A stretch of DNA of 64,000 bases from Hypholoma sublateritium FD-334 SS-4 (lineage: Eukaryota; Basidiomycota; Agaricomycetes; Agaricales; Strophariaceae). Positions 11,387 to 22,181 of the stretch are shown piece after piece. How positions within the stretch are numbered: the stretch's first letter is position 1; every line of letters begins with the position of its first letter. The DNA lies in assembly GCA_000827495.1 (NCBI GenBank), contig KN817653.1:1-64000 (forward strand), given 5' to 3'. The notes under the pieces were generated by a model that saw only the letters and a program-made list of their open reading frames with translations, ran no database searches and was not told where the DNA came from. The position numbers and the translations under genes are program-made.

Positions 11387-12057
11387 ATGCCAAAGACAAT
11401 ATTTTTGATTACTCTTTCACTGCTTTGTTCAATCTCCATACTGCACTCTATCGGTGTACAGAGAATTTCCGGTCTAAAGCATGTCCAAGCCCCATACTAT
11501 CCATATCACATTGGCGTACAAAGTATGTGTCAATGGAAAATATCTGCCTCTCGTGTACCTTCCGATACTAACCAGACTTGACCAATCTTTTAGGCGGAGA
11601 GCCCGTCGCTCTACCAATCTCGACAGGCCATGTCCTAATGCGAACCAGCAAAATAAATACACGATACAATAACACCACACCCGAGGCCCTTGAAGAATGG
11701 ATGGCCATTTTTCCGCCAGGCGCTGGCAGCTATCGTCTCCACACACTCGGTTCCGGTGAATCCAACCGTGCAGTGTTCGTCGCGATGTATCACGAGATGC
11801 ACTGCGTCCAGACACTGGCGAACGCGCTCGTCAGAAATCGTAGAGAGGAATGGCCCCACTTACATCACTGCCTAAATTACCTACGGCAAATCATTATGTG
11901 TCGGCCCGATCTGACTCTCGAGCCGGGAAAATTCAACGACGACGTTTTTGTTGGAGCGACGGGATCAGCACACGTCTGCCGGGATTGGAGAATTCCCTAT
12001 GATTTTCTCGCCGAAGATATGCAGATGTGGATAGATACAGTGGAAACTTACAGCTAG
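11387..12057 (+). CDS. UstYa-like (DUF3328) oxidase with both HxxHC motifs
   Basis: The gene has two exons (11387-11522, 11594-12057) with a 71-nt intron, encoding 199 aa. A membrane anchor lies at residues 4-24. The C-terminal domain holds YHEMHC (HEMHC at residues 112-116) and HLHHC (134-138), followed by LNYLRQIIMC and CRDW near residue 174. These are the two signature motifs of the UstYa family. Members of this family catalyse oxidative cyclisation or related modifications of ribosomal peptides in ustiloxin, phomopsin and other fungal pathways. Both motifs are complete here, unlike in the two module copies on either side, so this is the best candidate for an active enzyme. Its substrate is not evident. 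Confidence 0.85.
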
Positions 12058-12893
12058 TTAGTCCGCTTTACTTACCAAAGGTCTGGATTATCTTCTGTGG
12101 ACGTTGTGAGTAGACCACCAGTATTGCAATCAAAGCCTGATGATCACCGTTGGATAATATCTAGCCTACGAAAGTTTAGCTCAACTTTGTGCAGCATGGG
12201 CATGGGTAAGACTACACATATTAAGACAAGAATGGAGCTTGTAAATAGCAATAGAAGAGCAGTAGCATCGCAGTGAGGAACGAAGCCTGAGCGTGGGAAG
12301 TAGTGTGGCAACTAGAATACTTGATCTCGAACCTGAGTTCTACGTGCAGTTGCGATTGTACCGCAAGAAGGGGGTAAAGTGGGGGTATATGCTGCGCAGC
12401 CTGTGCGTGCTCGTAAAATTGGATGGGCTGTGAGGCTTTGCGTGAGACTGAGAGAGCTGGATTGTCCTTACAGCATCCGCGGATCCGTGCGAATCCATGC
12501 AGATTCGTGGGAGTCTGATCTGAATCCGGGCCGTGCAGGGTCGGTACCTGTCGGTACCGGCGAAAGCTCACTGGTATGTAGACGATGGTGCTGTCGCCAC
12601 CAAGAACTATGTATTTATTACTCCGTAGTCCGAAGCTGCCAGTGTCAGCTCTGCAACTGGGAAGTGACCGCAACCGCTGCGCATCATGATCTAGCTATCT
12701 GTGCACGTGGAGGTTCTCGAATTCACTGCAAGGGTGTGCACCTTGTGTTCCAGTGCTTGGATTAATTTCAATTTTCTCCATTCTCCGTTTAGAGGACGAT
12801 AAGCGGTATGTACGTTGAACGGTGACCTGCAGCTCAGCATCAATGCTTCATTTCATTGATATGAAGCTTATATTATAGACCGTAAATACATCA
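12058..12893. other. Intergenic, nothing recognised
   Basis: This is the convergent region between the UstYa-like gene on the plus strand and UstYa copy 2 on the minus strand. Open frames on both strands near 12220-12765 overlap one another and show no family features. No repeats or RNA genes are seen. Confidence 0.5.
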
Positions 12894-13542
12894 TTAATTT
12901 CCATGCGTGTCTTGATTCCTCTTCACCGTCGTATAAACTGCTTCCCAGTCCCAACACTGGTACTGGTACAATATTATATCTGCCTTTGGACGCCCAGCTA
13001 CGGTTTCTAAGTCGAGATCGCTGCGGCACAGCACCATTTCGCGAAGATAATTGATACAATGTTGTGTCAAGGGGGTAATTGCATTAAAGACCGGTTCCTG
13101 CAGCTGACGATGCTCAACTTCAACTATGTTCTTGCGGATGATATTGAGGCATTTAAGCTGGTGGTATATGGATACAGTATACTCTTGTGTATCACTGATC
13201 GGAGAGGTTAGATGGACAGTGCCATCACCAGGAATAAGTCGACTCCATTCTTCATCGTCTCTTGATATCTGGTAGTGCGTGGAATTTTCAAAATGGGAGC
13301 GGACTGAACGGAGAGGCGCGATAGTAAGGGTAGTAGTGCGGTCAAGGTCTATAGAAGAGCTATTAGCCTGAAGAAATAACTGTCTTATAATGCCTACCAT
13401 ACGCGATTTGCTTTTCAAGTTGGTGCGCGTGAGAGGTGTACTCAATCCAAATCATGCTCAGAGCTTTTGTAGCAAGCGCAATACATAGCACAACGCAGAG
13501 CAACGTCGACTGCCTTTGGGTTAGAGTTTGTGGACATTGCAT
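12894..13542 (-). CDS. UstYa-like (DUF3328) protein, motif-degenerate, copy 2
   Basis: The exons are 13398-13542 and 12894-13348 with a 49-nt intron, encoding 199 aa. It is the duplicate of the gene at 936-1592: exon 2 is 455 nt in both and most residues match. The membrane segment is near residues 12-33. Motif 1 reads HQLKC (HQLRC in copy 1) and motif 2 again lacks its first His (LTQHC). The basic residue in place of the second His is conserved in kind, Arg or Lys, so the change predates the duplication or is tolerated. The gene is divergent from the 7-TM gene, with 412 bp between start codons. Confidence 0.8.
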
Positions 13543-13954
13543 TTCGGTAATGAATGCTATGGCACTGCAAGCGCTCTAAGTACATATCTGTAAGCTTGAG
13601 GAGTCAAATGATCAGTCTAATCATAGACACACTACCCACAACCTGATACTACTTATCTCTAGGTTGGCTGATGAGGCACAGATATCGAGATATTCAGTGA
13701 AACGCAACATCAGGTATATCACACGGAAGGACATCGACACGTTTCGGTAATAATATATATCACGCAAGGATCACCGACTTAGCGGTAAGTTACCGTGCGT
13801 ACACAAGATTTTCAAAATTAGACAACATCTCAGATTTCAACAGCGCCGAAGTACAGCCGGAAGAAGTTGTGCGACACTTCTAATCAAATAAAATAGGTAG
13901 GAAAATGTATATAGAAACACTGATCTTCCATGTACAGTGACTTTCACAGAAACA

Positions 13955-15256
13955 ATGTCTTCCACTCCCTCTGTTACCAATTCTTCATCCTGGGCCCCGG
14001 TCGGCGAAACTAGCTTGGACATATTGAACGACGAGCTCAATTTAATTGGGTCCACCGTCATTTGCGCTGTCGCCTACGGTGCAATTCTACCGCTATTCTG
14101 CATTTGTGCATACGAACTGTGTCTTCAGGTCAGAAAGGCAGACCGCAGGCGCGTGTCGCTTCTCAACCTCGGTTGTATCATCATTCTACTTGTCTTATCG
14201 ACACTCTATCTTGCATCTAATGCGTATACGGCACAACTTTCCTACGTCAATGATCGCAACTATCCCGGAGGGCCCGCCGTCTTCGCCGACGTTATTTTCT
14301 ATCTCCCAGTCAGTATAATGGGACTGTTCTCATTTTTTGCGATCAATTGGATTACCGATATTGTTCTGGTGAGTATCTCTCCGTTAATTATTTGATTGGC
14401 TCTGAATTATAATTAGATTTGGCGCCTGTACACCGTGTATGGGGGACAACGGCTTGCCAAGTTCGTGATCGCCGTGCCAAGCCTCATGTTCCTTGGATCA
14501 CTCGGTTGGTATCATTGTTTTTGTAATCTAGAACTTTCACTAATTCTACCCTGCTTTAGCGATGAGTCTGGTGACCCTCGACGAGTCTGTCCATGTCGGA
14601 GAGTCATTTTGGTCCCAAACGGCAGTCAAATTCGTTCTAGGTTACTATTCTTTATCGATCTCGCTCACAATTATTTCCACTGGCCTTCTCCTCACTCGAC
14701 TTCTTCTCGCACGAAGGCAGGTTATAAAAATATTTGGTATGTAATATTCAAGTGCATTTTCCAGGAAAGCGTGCATATGACGCTCACGAAATCAGGTCAT
14801 TCAAGCTCTTCTACTCAGTATCTGAGTATTGCTGCTGTGATTGTTGAATCCTCGGCAATATATACCATATGGGGCATTATCTTTATCGGTCTGTACATTG
14901 TCAACAACCCGATTCAATTTGTGTTTCTCGGTAGTCTATCAGCGGTTCAGGTGAGTTGTGCCTAATTTCAGGACAGTCACGATTTCTAAATCGAATGGAC
15001 ACTCTAGGTTATTTCCCTCCTCCTCATCATTTACCGTGTCACTCGTGGAACGGCTTGGCGTCGAACCACTGTACAAGAAATGACTTCGAGTTCAGTCACT
15101 ACATTCCATCCGAGTCGGGGAAATGTCGTCAAGGTGTCAGTTGTTCGGAGTCGCAGCAAGCTCGACTCCGAAGCAACTGTTACAAACGGGAGGGACACGG
15201 AATTTGGCACAAACACTGACTTGGAACAGGAGGACAAGGATAAGGTGCTCCAGTAG
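13955..15256 (+). CDS. Agaricomycete 7-TM protein of unknown function, copy 2
   Basis: The gene has five exons (13955-14368, 14417-14504, 14560-14736, 14796-14950, 15008-15256) encoding 360 aa. It is a close paralogue of the gene at 2104: exons 1-4 have identical lengths (414, 88, 177, 155 nt) while introns differ in length and sequence. Seven hydrophobic segments lie in the same places. Differences concentrate in the hydrophilic C-terminal tail, which is three codons longer. The frame is fully open and all splice sites are intact, so both copies appear functional. The ligand and partner are unknown. Confidence 0.85.
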
Positions 15257-16403
15257 TTAAGTAACCAGTCGCGCTCGGGCCTGGACGCTTCACAATACGG
15301 TCGTTTCTATGTGTTCAAATATTACCTGTTGATAAATACCGTGTATTTATCGTTCTATCTTATTTATGTCATGTATCTGCTACTTGACCTACAACACGAG
15401 TGCCGATAAACCTGCACTTATGAAAGCACATATTAAAGACATAAAAGTGCGAGCGACGCAGCACGCACAAATTCATTCACGGTGATGAGTCGATGATAAT
15501 TATGGAAAGTTCTTCCCGCGTCTCCTCCACGCTGTCGCTGGGTGCACTCGCAGCGGTCGATCCTTGTTGTAAGAACGTACGGGATATCGATGAACACGTA
15601 TCCACGCGCATGCGACTCTGGGAGGTGCATGTGGGAGGACTGCGCCATCTATCATTAGCAGGGCTCATTCATGGCGTCAACTTTGTTGGCAGCAAATCAC
15701 GCCACATCGCTGATACCGTGTAATCAGCGAGATAGGCGCGAGGCCGACATTCTGATTCCTAATCACTACCACGCTACGTGAAACGCCAGCGCCAGCCACT
15801 AGCTGGGGTCCGAAATGTGATATATATACTACCTTGAGAAAGCCATTTCTGAAGTCGCGACGAACAAGAGGTTATTCTGTTCTGACTCGTGTTTTCGGTG
15901 CGCACAAGCTTGAGAGAACATGTTACTTTTTTGCCAACTGAGCTTGTTCTGTAGGTTGATCTGATCCCGTTCTTGATTATCTCTTCGGTACAACTAACAT
16001 GGCCCACCAAAATAGCCAGATTATCAGAATGATCAAATCAAAAACGACCTTGGGAGATCAGACATCTGGGGCTCGAGGAGTATTTTCCAAAAGGGGCTCC
16101 CGGAGACTACTTTCTAAATTAAACGCATCAAACAATGCATGTGGGGCTGATAAATTTAGACACTCCGCAATCGGTATTCTCCAACGTTCTGCAGTAAGAT
16201 GAGTTCTCTGGTCGGGCTCATTGCAAAGTAATATTCTTGTTATCCAGCAGACAACTCACATCTGAGAATAGACTGCTATCGCATCTGCATCAATCTTGCC
16301 TCTGAGAAGTATCAGACTCTTGCTTGTGAACGATTGACTGGCAAGGAGGACAACTCGGAGGTTTCAAAGAAAGCGATTGGGAAGAATATTCACTTGCAAC
16401 GAT
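15257..16403. other. Intergenic; upstream region of peptide gene copy 2
   Basis: The first part holds a short GC-richer stretch (15430-15730) with overlapping ORFs and no recognised product. From 15960 to 16400 the sequence aligns with the multiplied upstream copies at 4110-5400, so this is the single-copy version of that promoter region. Confidence 0.5.
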
Positions 16404-16413
16404 ACATAAAAGG
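16404..16413 (+). promoter_or_regulatory. TATA-like box of peptide gene copy 2
   Basis: The sequence acataaaagg lies 46 bp before the ATG at 16460 and matches the element before copy 1 in sequence and position. Confidence 0.5.
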
Positions 16414-16459
16414 GATATGCACGATCTCAGCATCAAGCGAATAAGCCCATTACCTCAAC

Positions 16460-16721
16460 ATGCACTTCATCGCCATTTTCACGACCATATGCCTAGTCTT
16501 TGTCGCCGCTCAGGCTCTCCCAGTCTCAGATGATTTGTAAGAACTTTACTGCATCTCACCGAACGGGTTGCTGAATATATAATAGATCCTTAAGGTCATC
16601 TACTGAAGCTCCAGAGGGTGGCTTGAAATCCTTAGGTTTGTGTCTCTCGTGCGCAAGATGTCTCGTGCTCACATCACGACTACCAAAAGATAAACTGGGC
16701 ACGATCCACTTGATTTTGTAG
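16460..16721 (+). CDS. Small secreted peptide, copy 2
   Basis: The exons are 16460-16536 and 16586-16721 with a 49-nt intron, encoding 70 aa. The signal peptide covers about residues 1-19 (MHFIAIFTTICLVFVAAQA). The mature part shares with copy 1 an acidic/polar stretch, a KSLG or EALG step and the C-x5-C pair; this copy has one extra Cys between them. From the cysteine region to the stop both copies run 86 nt without an insertion or deletion and share the TAG. A second-intron model ending at the same tag is possible but would make that equal length a coincidence. The role is unknown; it is secreted, short and cysteine-bearing. Confidence 0.6.
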
Positions 16722-16899
16722 CTGTATCGAGTACAAAGGCATTCCGAGGTAGTTCAAGTTAGCATTCCAAATTATCGATGGTAGCTCATAGCATTAATGG
16801 GCGTCAGAACCTTCGCGTGAATGTAAATTAATATACGGACAAGAAATACACGATGATGATACATGTATATGTTATGCTTGACGCTGCCTGACCTACAAA

Positions 16900-18690
16900 T
16901 CGCTGCGCTGCTGCGGGGCATGTGAAAGACTGTAACCACGACATCACGGCGAGGAGACGTCAGGCGCATGCGGCGCACGCTGATAATACAGGCGCACGCA
17001 CCACGTGTGCATAGAGAAAAGGCTACGCACGGCCGGGAGAGCGCGCGCTGCATGTGCGTCCATCACTCAGCGCGGCCACCGGGCGCGTCGCGCACTCGCA
17101 ACTCGCCCGGCCGACACCGCGCAGAATGTGTAGCTCGAAACGCACGGAGTGTGTGCCTCCTAACTGCGCGCTAACGCGCTTGGGCACAGACTGGGAGAAA
17201 AGGCGAATCTTGAAAAACACGAAAGCAAAGGGGCGAGACGCACCGCGTCGCTCCCCGCCGCGCACCATAGGGGCCAGATAGACCACGATACCGCCGCGGT
17301 GCATGTGGATAAGTGCTGGGGCCTCGGCCGCGCGGCGGATGGAGGGAGCCTGAGGGCGCGCGGCGAGGCGCAGAGGAAGGAGACGTGTGCATTGCTGGTG
17401 GGTGGTGGGTGGGGTGCCGAAAGAGCTACGCGTCCAGAGACGCAGCACGCGCGCGCGCGCTGCGAGTACTTTGGGACTGATTTAGCGCGGCCGTCAGGCG
17501 CATCGCGGATGCGCGACGCGCCCGACCGACGCCGCGCAGTAAATCGCCGGAGCTGCGAGCGCGCGGCTGCGATGCGGACGGAACAAGCCACGGAGGATAA
17601 AGCAGGACAAAACGAAAAAAAAGGATAAGAAAGAAAGAGGAACCGCCCACTGTGCAGTGCGCCGCGTATCAGGGTTTCCCGGTCACCACCAGTGCAGCCG
17701 TGAAGCGTGGAGCGTACCACAGCTGCACGGCGAGGCGGCGGGCGCGAGTGGTTGTGGGTGGGTGGTACACGCTGATGGGGGAAAAGCGACGAAAAAGAGG
17801 CGTGGGTGAAGGGGAGGTATGTAGACAGGAAGGGAAAATCCAGGCACGCGCGGAGGGACAAGCACGCGCGCGCGCGCTGCAGGCCAGCGGCACGATTATA
17901 GCTTACCGGACATCGCGGCCGTCGGGCGCGACGCGGCGCGCCCAGCCGGCCCCGCGGTGGGAGGTATCCGGGCCTGCGAGTGCGCGGGTGGGTGTGCCGT
18001 GTTGCGCGAAAGGGAATCTGGATTGCGGTGTGCGCGGTGCTCGGTGCACGTGGGCCGCAGTGGGCCGTCGGCGCCCGGTGGATGGCTCAGGGATGAAGGA
18101 GAGGGAAACAAGATCGAACAAGATAAAGCGGAACGCACCCGCCGCGAAGGCCATCGCGCCTATCCATCGCATGCCGCCCATCGCATACCGTCCATTGCCT
18201 CCATGCCCGCCGCCCCATCGATCGCCATCCGCCATACGACTAAGGAAGGGAAGATCCTGCAATCGCCCGCCATCGCCCTCCGCGAGCTGCGCCACACCCC
18301 ATCCCGCCCCTTGGCCATTTGCCCAGTTGAGCCCCTCGCACGCGCGCGACCCAACAGGGCGCGGTGTGCACGGGGCAGACGGGTGCGGCGGCAAGCGGAC
18401 GGGCGGTGTGCACGGGCTGTGGGAGGAAGGGAGATGGGATATGGGAGGGAGGACGAGATGGGAGGACAGAGAGGGGAGAGGATGGCAGGGGAGAGGCAAC
18501 ATTGATTTTATCAGCGCGGCGTGCGGACCGGCCGCTACTCCCACGCTACGTGGCGCATTGATATTCGGCTCGGTTGCGTCTCTACCAGGCGCACACGTCC
18601 GAGCTTCCGAACTGCACGTCAATTTTGCACTCTCTGGCTGGAGGGGGGATGAGGCGCGCTACGCGGCTGGAATTACGCGCTATTCATTAA
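16900..18690. repeat. GC-rich hairpin-repeat block B
   Basis: This G-biased block lies after peptide gene copy 2. It contains several copies of a roughly 50-nt imperfect palindrome, best seen at 17070-17122 and 17485-17537. The outer stem is GCGCGGC/GCCGCGC and the inner stem is built on gcgcatcgc/gcgacgcgc. The last 170 bp (cttatcagcgcggcgtgcg-like sequence, then an attcggctcggt segment) match the ends of block C. The 347-aa plus-strand ORF here is a composition artefact. Confidence 0.7.
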
Positions 18691-18699
18691 GGTAAGTGG

Positions 18700-18870
18700 G
18701 TTTTATGAACGGTGTATGTAGAGGGACATACGCGGGGGACGCAAATACAGAAGGCGAGCGGGGGTTGGGAATACAGGCACATTAGAAGGAGTCGGAGTCG
18801 GGCACGCCGAGGAAGCGTACTTCCCGTTAGTGTAGAAGCAGTGCAGGTGCGGCAAGCGCTGAAACCAACC
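18700..18870 (-). pseudogene. NAA30 3' end relic
   Basis: The sequence matches the end of the intact NAA30 gene and its downstream flank: gtgtatgtagaggg near 18713 corresponds to 28189, and gtagaagcagtgcagg near 18830 corresponds to the segment at 28490 that encodes HRFYLNGK. Only the C-terminal quarter survives, with gaps. It sits at the edge of GC-rich block B exactly as the functional gene sits at the edge of block C. Confidence 0.7.
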
Positions 18871-19470
18871 TAGAAACAAAATTTCAGCGCTCAGATTCCA
18901 GTTACCGGCCGACGCCCTGCGCGGACCCAATGGTATATAGGCTGATGGATGTATTTGTCACAGAGATTTCGTTTGTCCCACACGTCGTGAACATTGGCAT
19001 CCTCAGGCATCCTCTCAATACTTGTAGATTAGGAGAAATAAACCCAATATGAGATATGTAGTACCTATATAATTAAAATTAACTTTCTTACAGCCAACTT
19101 TCCACTCAAGATTAATATAATATGCCCTGGTGTTTGGTAGTCAAAATTCCAATATCGCTCGCCTTGCTCAAAACGCGCACCCCGGACATACGTCAGTACG
19201 TCCGGGCTGAGCCAGTTCAAATATTTCTCTCTAATAAGTATCTTGTATGTTTGATTTTTTCTAACTAACAAGGGGTAGCGGGCTATGCCGGTGTGAACCG
19301 GCCCTACGGCCTGATTACGGTGAAGTGATGTGGGGACACCGATTCGTTTTTCTCACCCACGAGGCTTGGCTATAATAATCTTTGGCACGGGAATGCAGCA
19401 CTGGCACCACCTTCCCTTATCAGCTAACCATCGTTTTATCCCGGGCGTCGCCATCTCTATCAAGTCCAAC
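18871..19470. other. Intergenic, AT-rich
   Basis: No gene is seen. Composition drops sharply from the GC-rich block to AT-rich DNA at about 19020. The boundary between the NAA30 relic and the helicase relic lies here. Confidence 0.5.
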
Positions 19471-21201
19471 CATGAATCATTTTGCCAACTCCGGCTGCTG
19501 CATACCTTTCGCGAATGGTGATTGCGCATCCAGCGTGAGATGTCCCCTCCAGCATGATGTTTTCAAGTGTTCGTGCAGGCCTATCCTCTCTTTTAGCGCC
19601 CAGGAGAAGAGTATGGACTCAACCAACCGCGGTAAAAACCCCGCAGCCTTGCAAAGTCAACAGATTCAAGATAGCCTTACAACCCCAACTCCTGCATTTT
19701 ATGTAGGATATGCCACGGTGGCCGATACCAAATGCCGATGTTAGTCAGATTGTCATCATTATCATGACTGCTGATCGAGATGCTTGTAGCTCGTAAAAAG
19801 CCATGCTCAGGTGACTATTCTATTCCTTCGCTGGAATTGCTGATATTTTCTCATTTCTACCAGGGTCAATGATCCGGAAGGGTGGCCTACAATTCGGGGT
19901 GCTCGTTCAGAAGGACGGGCGCACTTATTTGTGAGAAGTGTATTTTACATCGCGTAGCGTCCACCGACATCCTGCCATAGCTCATGGTGGCACTGGGGCT
20001 GCTTGACAGAAGGGATATTCAAAACACTGCGGCGACAATTCAGCGAGGCGTCCGAGATCGCGGGCTTCGAGAAGCTGTGGCGCCCTGACCAGGCAAAAGT
20101 CACCCAGGCCTGGCTGGATGGTGCGATTGCCTGGGAGGATGTCCCTTGCAAGACGTGGAAGCGAAAACGGGCTTTCAAGAAGAATGTTCGAAACGAAACG
20201 CCGTCGGAGGATGTGCCCCAGATGATCGCCAGCATATTCAAGGTGCTCGCCGTGCTTTAACGCTAAGATGAGCACTAATCGCGGTATCATAGAACTCCAT
20301 CGCGCATAATGCACACAACGAAGAGGATCTGGAGGTTGATTACGTGCCTGCGGGATCAGAGAGAGAGGACAGTCCCAAGGCGGCACTACAGGAATATGTT
20401 GCGCCACTCATGCCCAAGATAAAAGCCACATACTGCCTGTTTTTTGCGACTGGTCATTGCAAACTCGGCGAAACATGCTACCTTGAACACGACATGAATT
20501 TCAAGTGCTCGTGCGGGCTCATGCTATCTGTACGCGGCCACCTTGCACCCATGCTCTCGGAAAACCTCCGCGAACATCTTGCTAATATTCAAACTGGGAG
20601 AAGCAGCTTCACAGCCTCACTGGACCAGCCGCAGGAACCTATCGAATGTACGCACTGTGGAGAGTACATTGAGAATGCGAGCTACGACCTCCATGCTGAA
20701 GAGCACCTCCGCCAGCAGCGCCATGCGCAGCTCGAAGCGCAACTCGATGCTGGTGCAGAAGATCAACATGGTGTCGGTGTTAGTGGACGTTTAGGTGTGG
20801 ATTTCGGTGTCGTGAACCCAGACAGCACTGTTGAGGCTAAGATGCTGATACATTGCGCGACTTCGCGGGTTGCCTTACGGGGCTGCAGGATGCGTTCATC
20901 GCCTCGCCAGGACGAGTATGGGGACCAGTGAGTATGGAAAAAATACCATCTCATCGTTCTTCATAAACGCAGCTTTCTAGATTCTCTGCGCTACTTCTAG
21001 GCTCTCGCACTATTAACCAAGGGACGACACGAACTATATCAATCGTCATGCACCCATCTTCTCTCCCAGGCTATTTTGAGGACACCCTCGATATTTTGCT
21101 TACCGACATCGATAAAAAGTCAAAATTTATCATCACGCGCAAGGTGGAAGGCACTATTAGATCCAAAGAGGACCGCGCTCTCGGTGGTGCAAAATGTACC
21201 T
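19471..21201 (+). pseudogene. Broken MOV10/SDE3-like RNA helicase N-terminus
   Basis: Three pieces are recognisable. At 19471-19743 is a CCCH-type finger (C-x7-C-x5-C-x3-H, within CCIPFANGDC...CPLQHD) followed by FKCSC. At 20344-20934 a second CCCH finger (YCLFFATGHC...CYLEHD) is followed by FKCSCGL, a second zinc-binding segment (CTHCGEY...H...H) and a VGVSG...DFGVV stretch. At 21051-21201 is a HPSSLPGYFEDTLDI...FIITRKV segment. This order matches the N-terminal half of fungal SDE3/MOV10-type helicases linked to RNA silencing. The finger is duplicated, stops interrupt the pieces, and the helicase ATPase motifs are missing. A frame at 20003-20260 between the pieces is unidentified. Confidence 0.55.
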
Positions 21202-22181
21202 AAGGAAAGGTGACGTGTTGTCACTTACGGTTTGTAATGGCTTGTCTGTATCAGGGTCATAGGGACAAAGCACATGACCAGAGAAAGATAAATTTGCATT
21301 TTAGCCGTACATCGGACAGCTGAAATGATTGACGTGTGCTTTACTTTGATGCGCAAAGGTGTGAGCGGTACAATCAGAGTATTTTTGAACCTTATCTGGC
21401 ATGTTTCCGCTCTTCAGGAATCGAAGACTATCTTGAGAGCTTATACTGAAGGACCACAGTCTTCATTTTTTCAATTACAATTTCAAACTTGCACAGCCTA
21501 TGTGAAATTAGAGTACAGTGGATATGCAACGCAAAAAAAATCCATTGTAGTCGGCGCAGAACTCAGGAGGCTGCAGGAGATTTAAATTGAGGAGTGATGA
21601 TGTAATGACTGATGTCAATAGTGATTAACCGATTCAATTGTCGCGGTGTTACAATTTCAATGATTCCAGCCATTTCCGACAATCAAACGATGTGAAGGAG
21701 GTGCCACAAGGAGTGGGAAATCCATCATTGTACTTAATAAGAAATCGTGTCCAGATGAGCGAATAGTGAGCGCTAAATGGTCGACTGTACAATTATTCAC
21801 AGGTTCTACTGGTACCTGTAAGGTAGAATGTGTCATATACTGTATGATACATTCTACCCAAGTTGTATACTGGTGTGTTGAGTTCAAAAAGAATCACTAC
21901 ACAACTTCCAGAAGATAATATGGTTGACAGCATCTAGGCGGCATAGCGCGGCAGTGCACAATCCGGAGCACTGATTTCTACTCTCAGAGTACCGCGCATT
22001 TCAAATGGCGCCATATAGAAGGTTGATTGGATGAAAAATAGACGCTTGTGATCACTCAGCAAATTTTCCTCCGCTACTTATTATGCAGCAAGAAAACATG
22101 AAGTCCAATTTCCCATGAAAATCTTTTATTATCCCTGATATAAGCCAGGAAACTGGCGTACTTTCCCTGTCATTGGAAACA
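21202..22181. other. Intergenic, nothing recognised
   Basis: The sequence is AT-rich. A plus-strand open frame at 21325-21585 has no recognisable features. The last 100 bp are the likely promoter of the Gal80-like gene. Confidence 0.5.

Noticed and set aside
17652..18695. 347-aa plus-strand ORF in GC-rich block B
   Set aside because: The frame is open because GC-rich repeats lack stop codons; equally long ORFs run on the other strand, and the product is low-complexity Arg/Gly/Ala/Pro without any domain.
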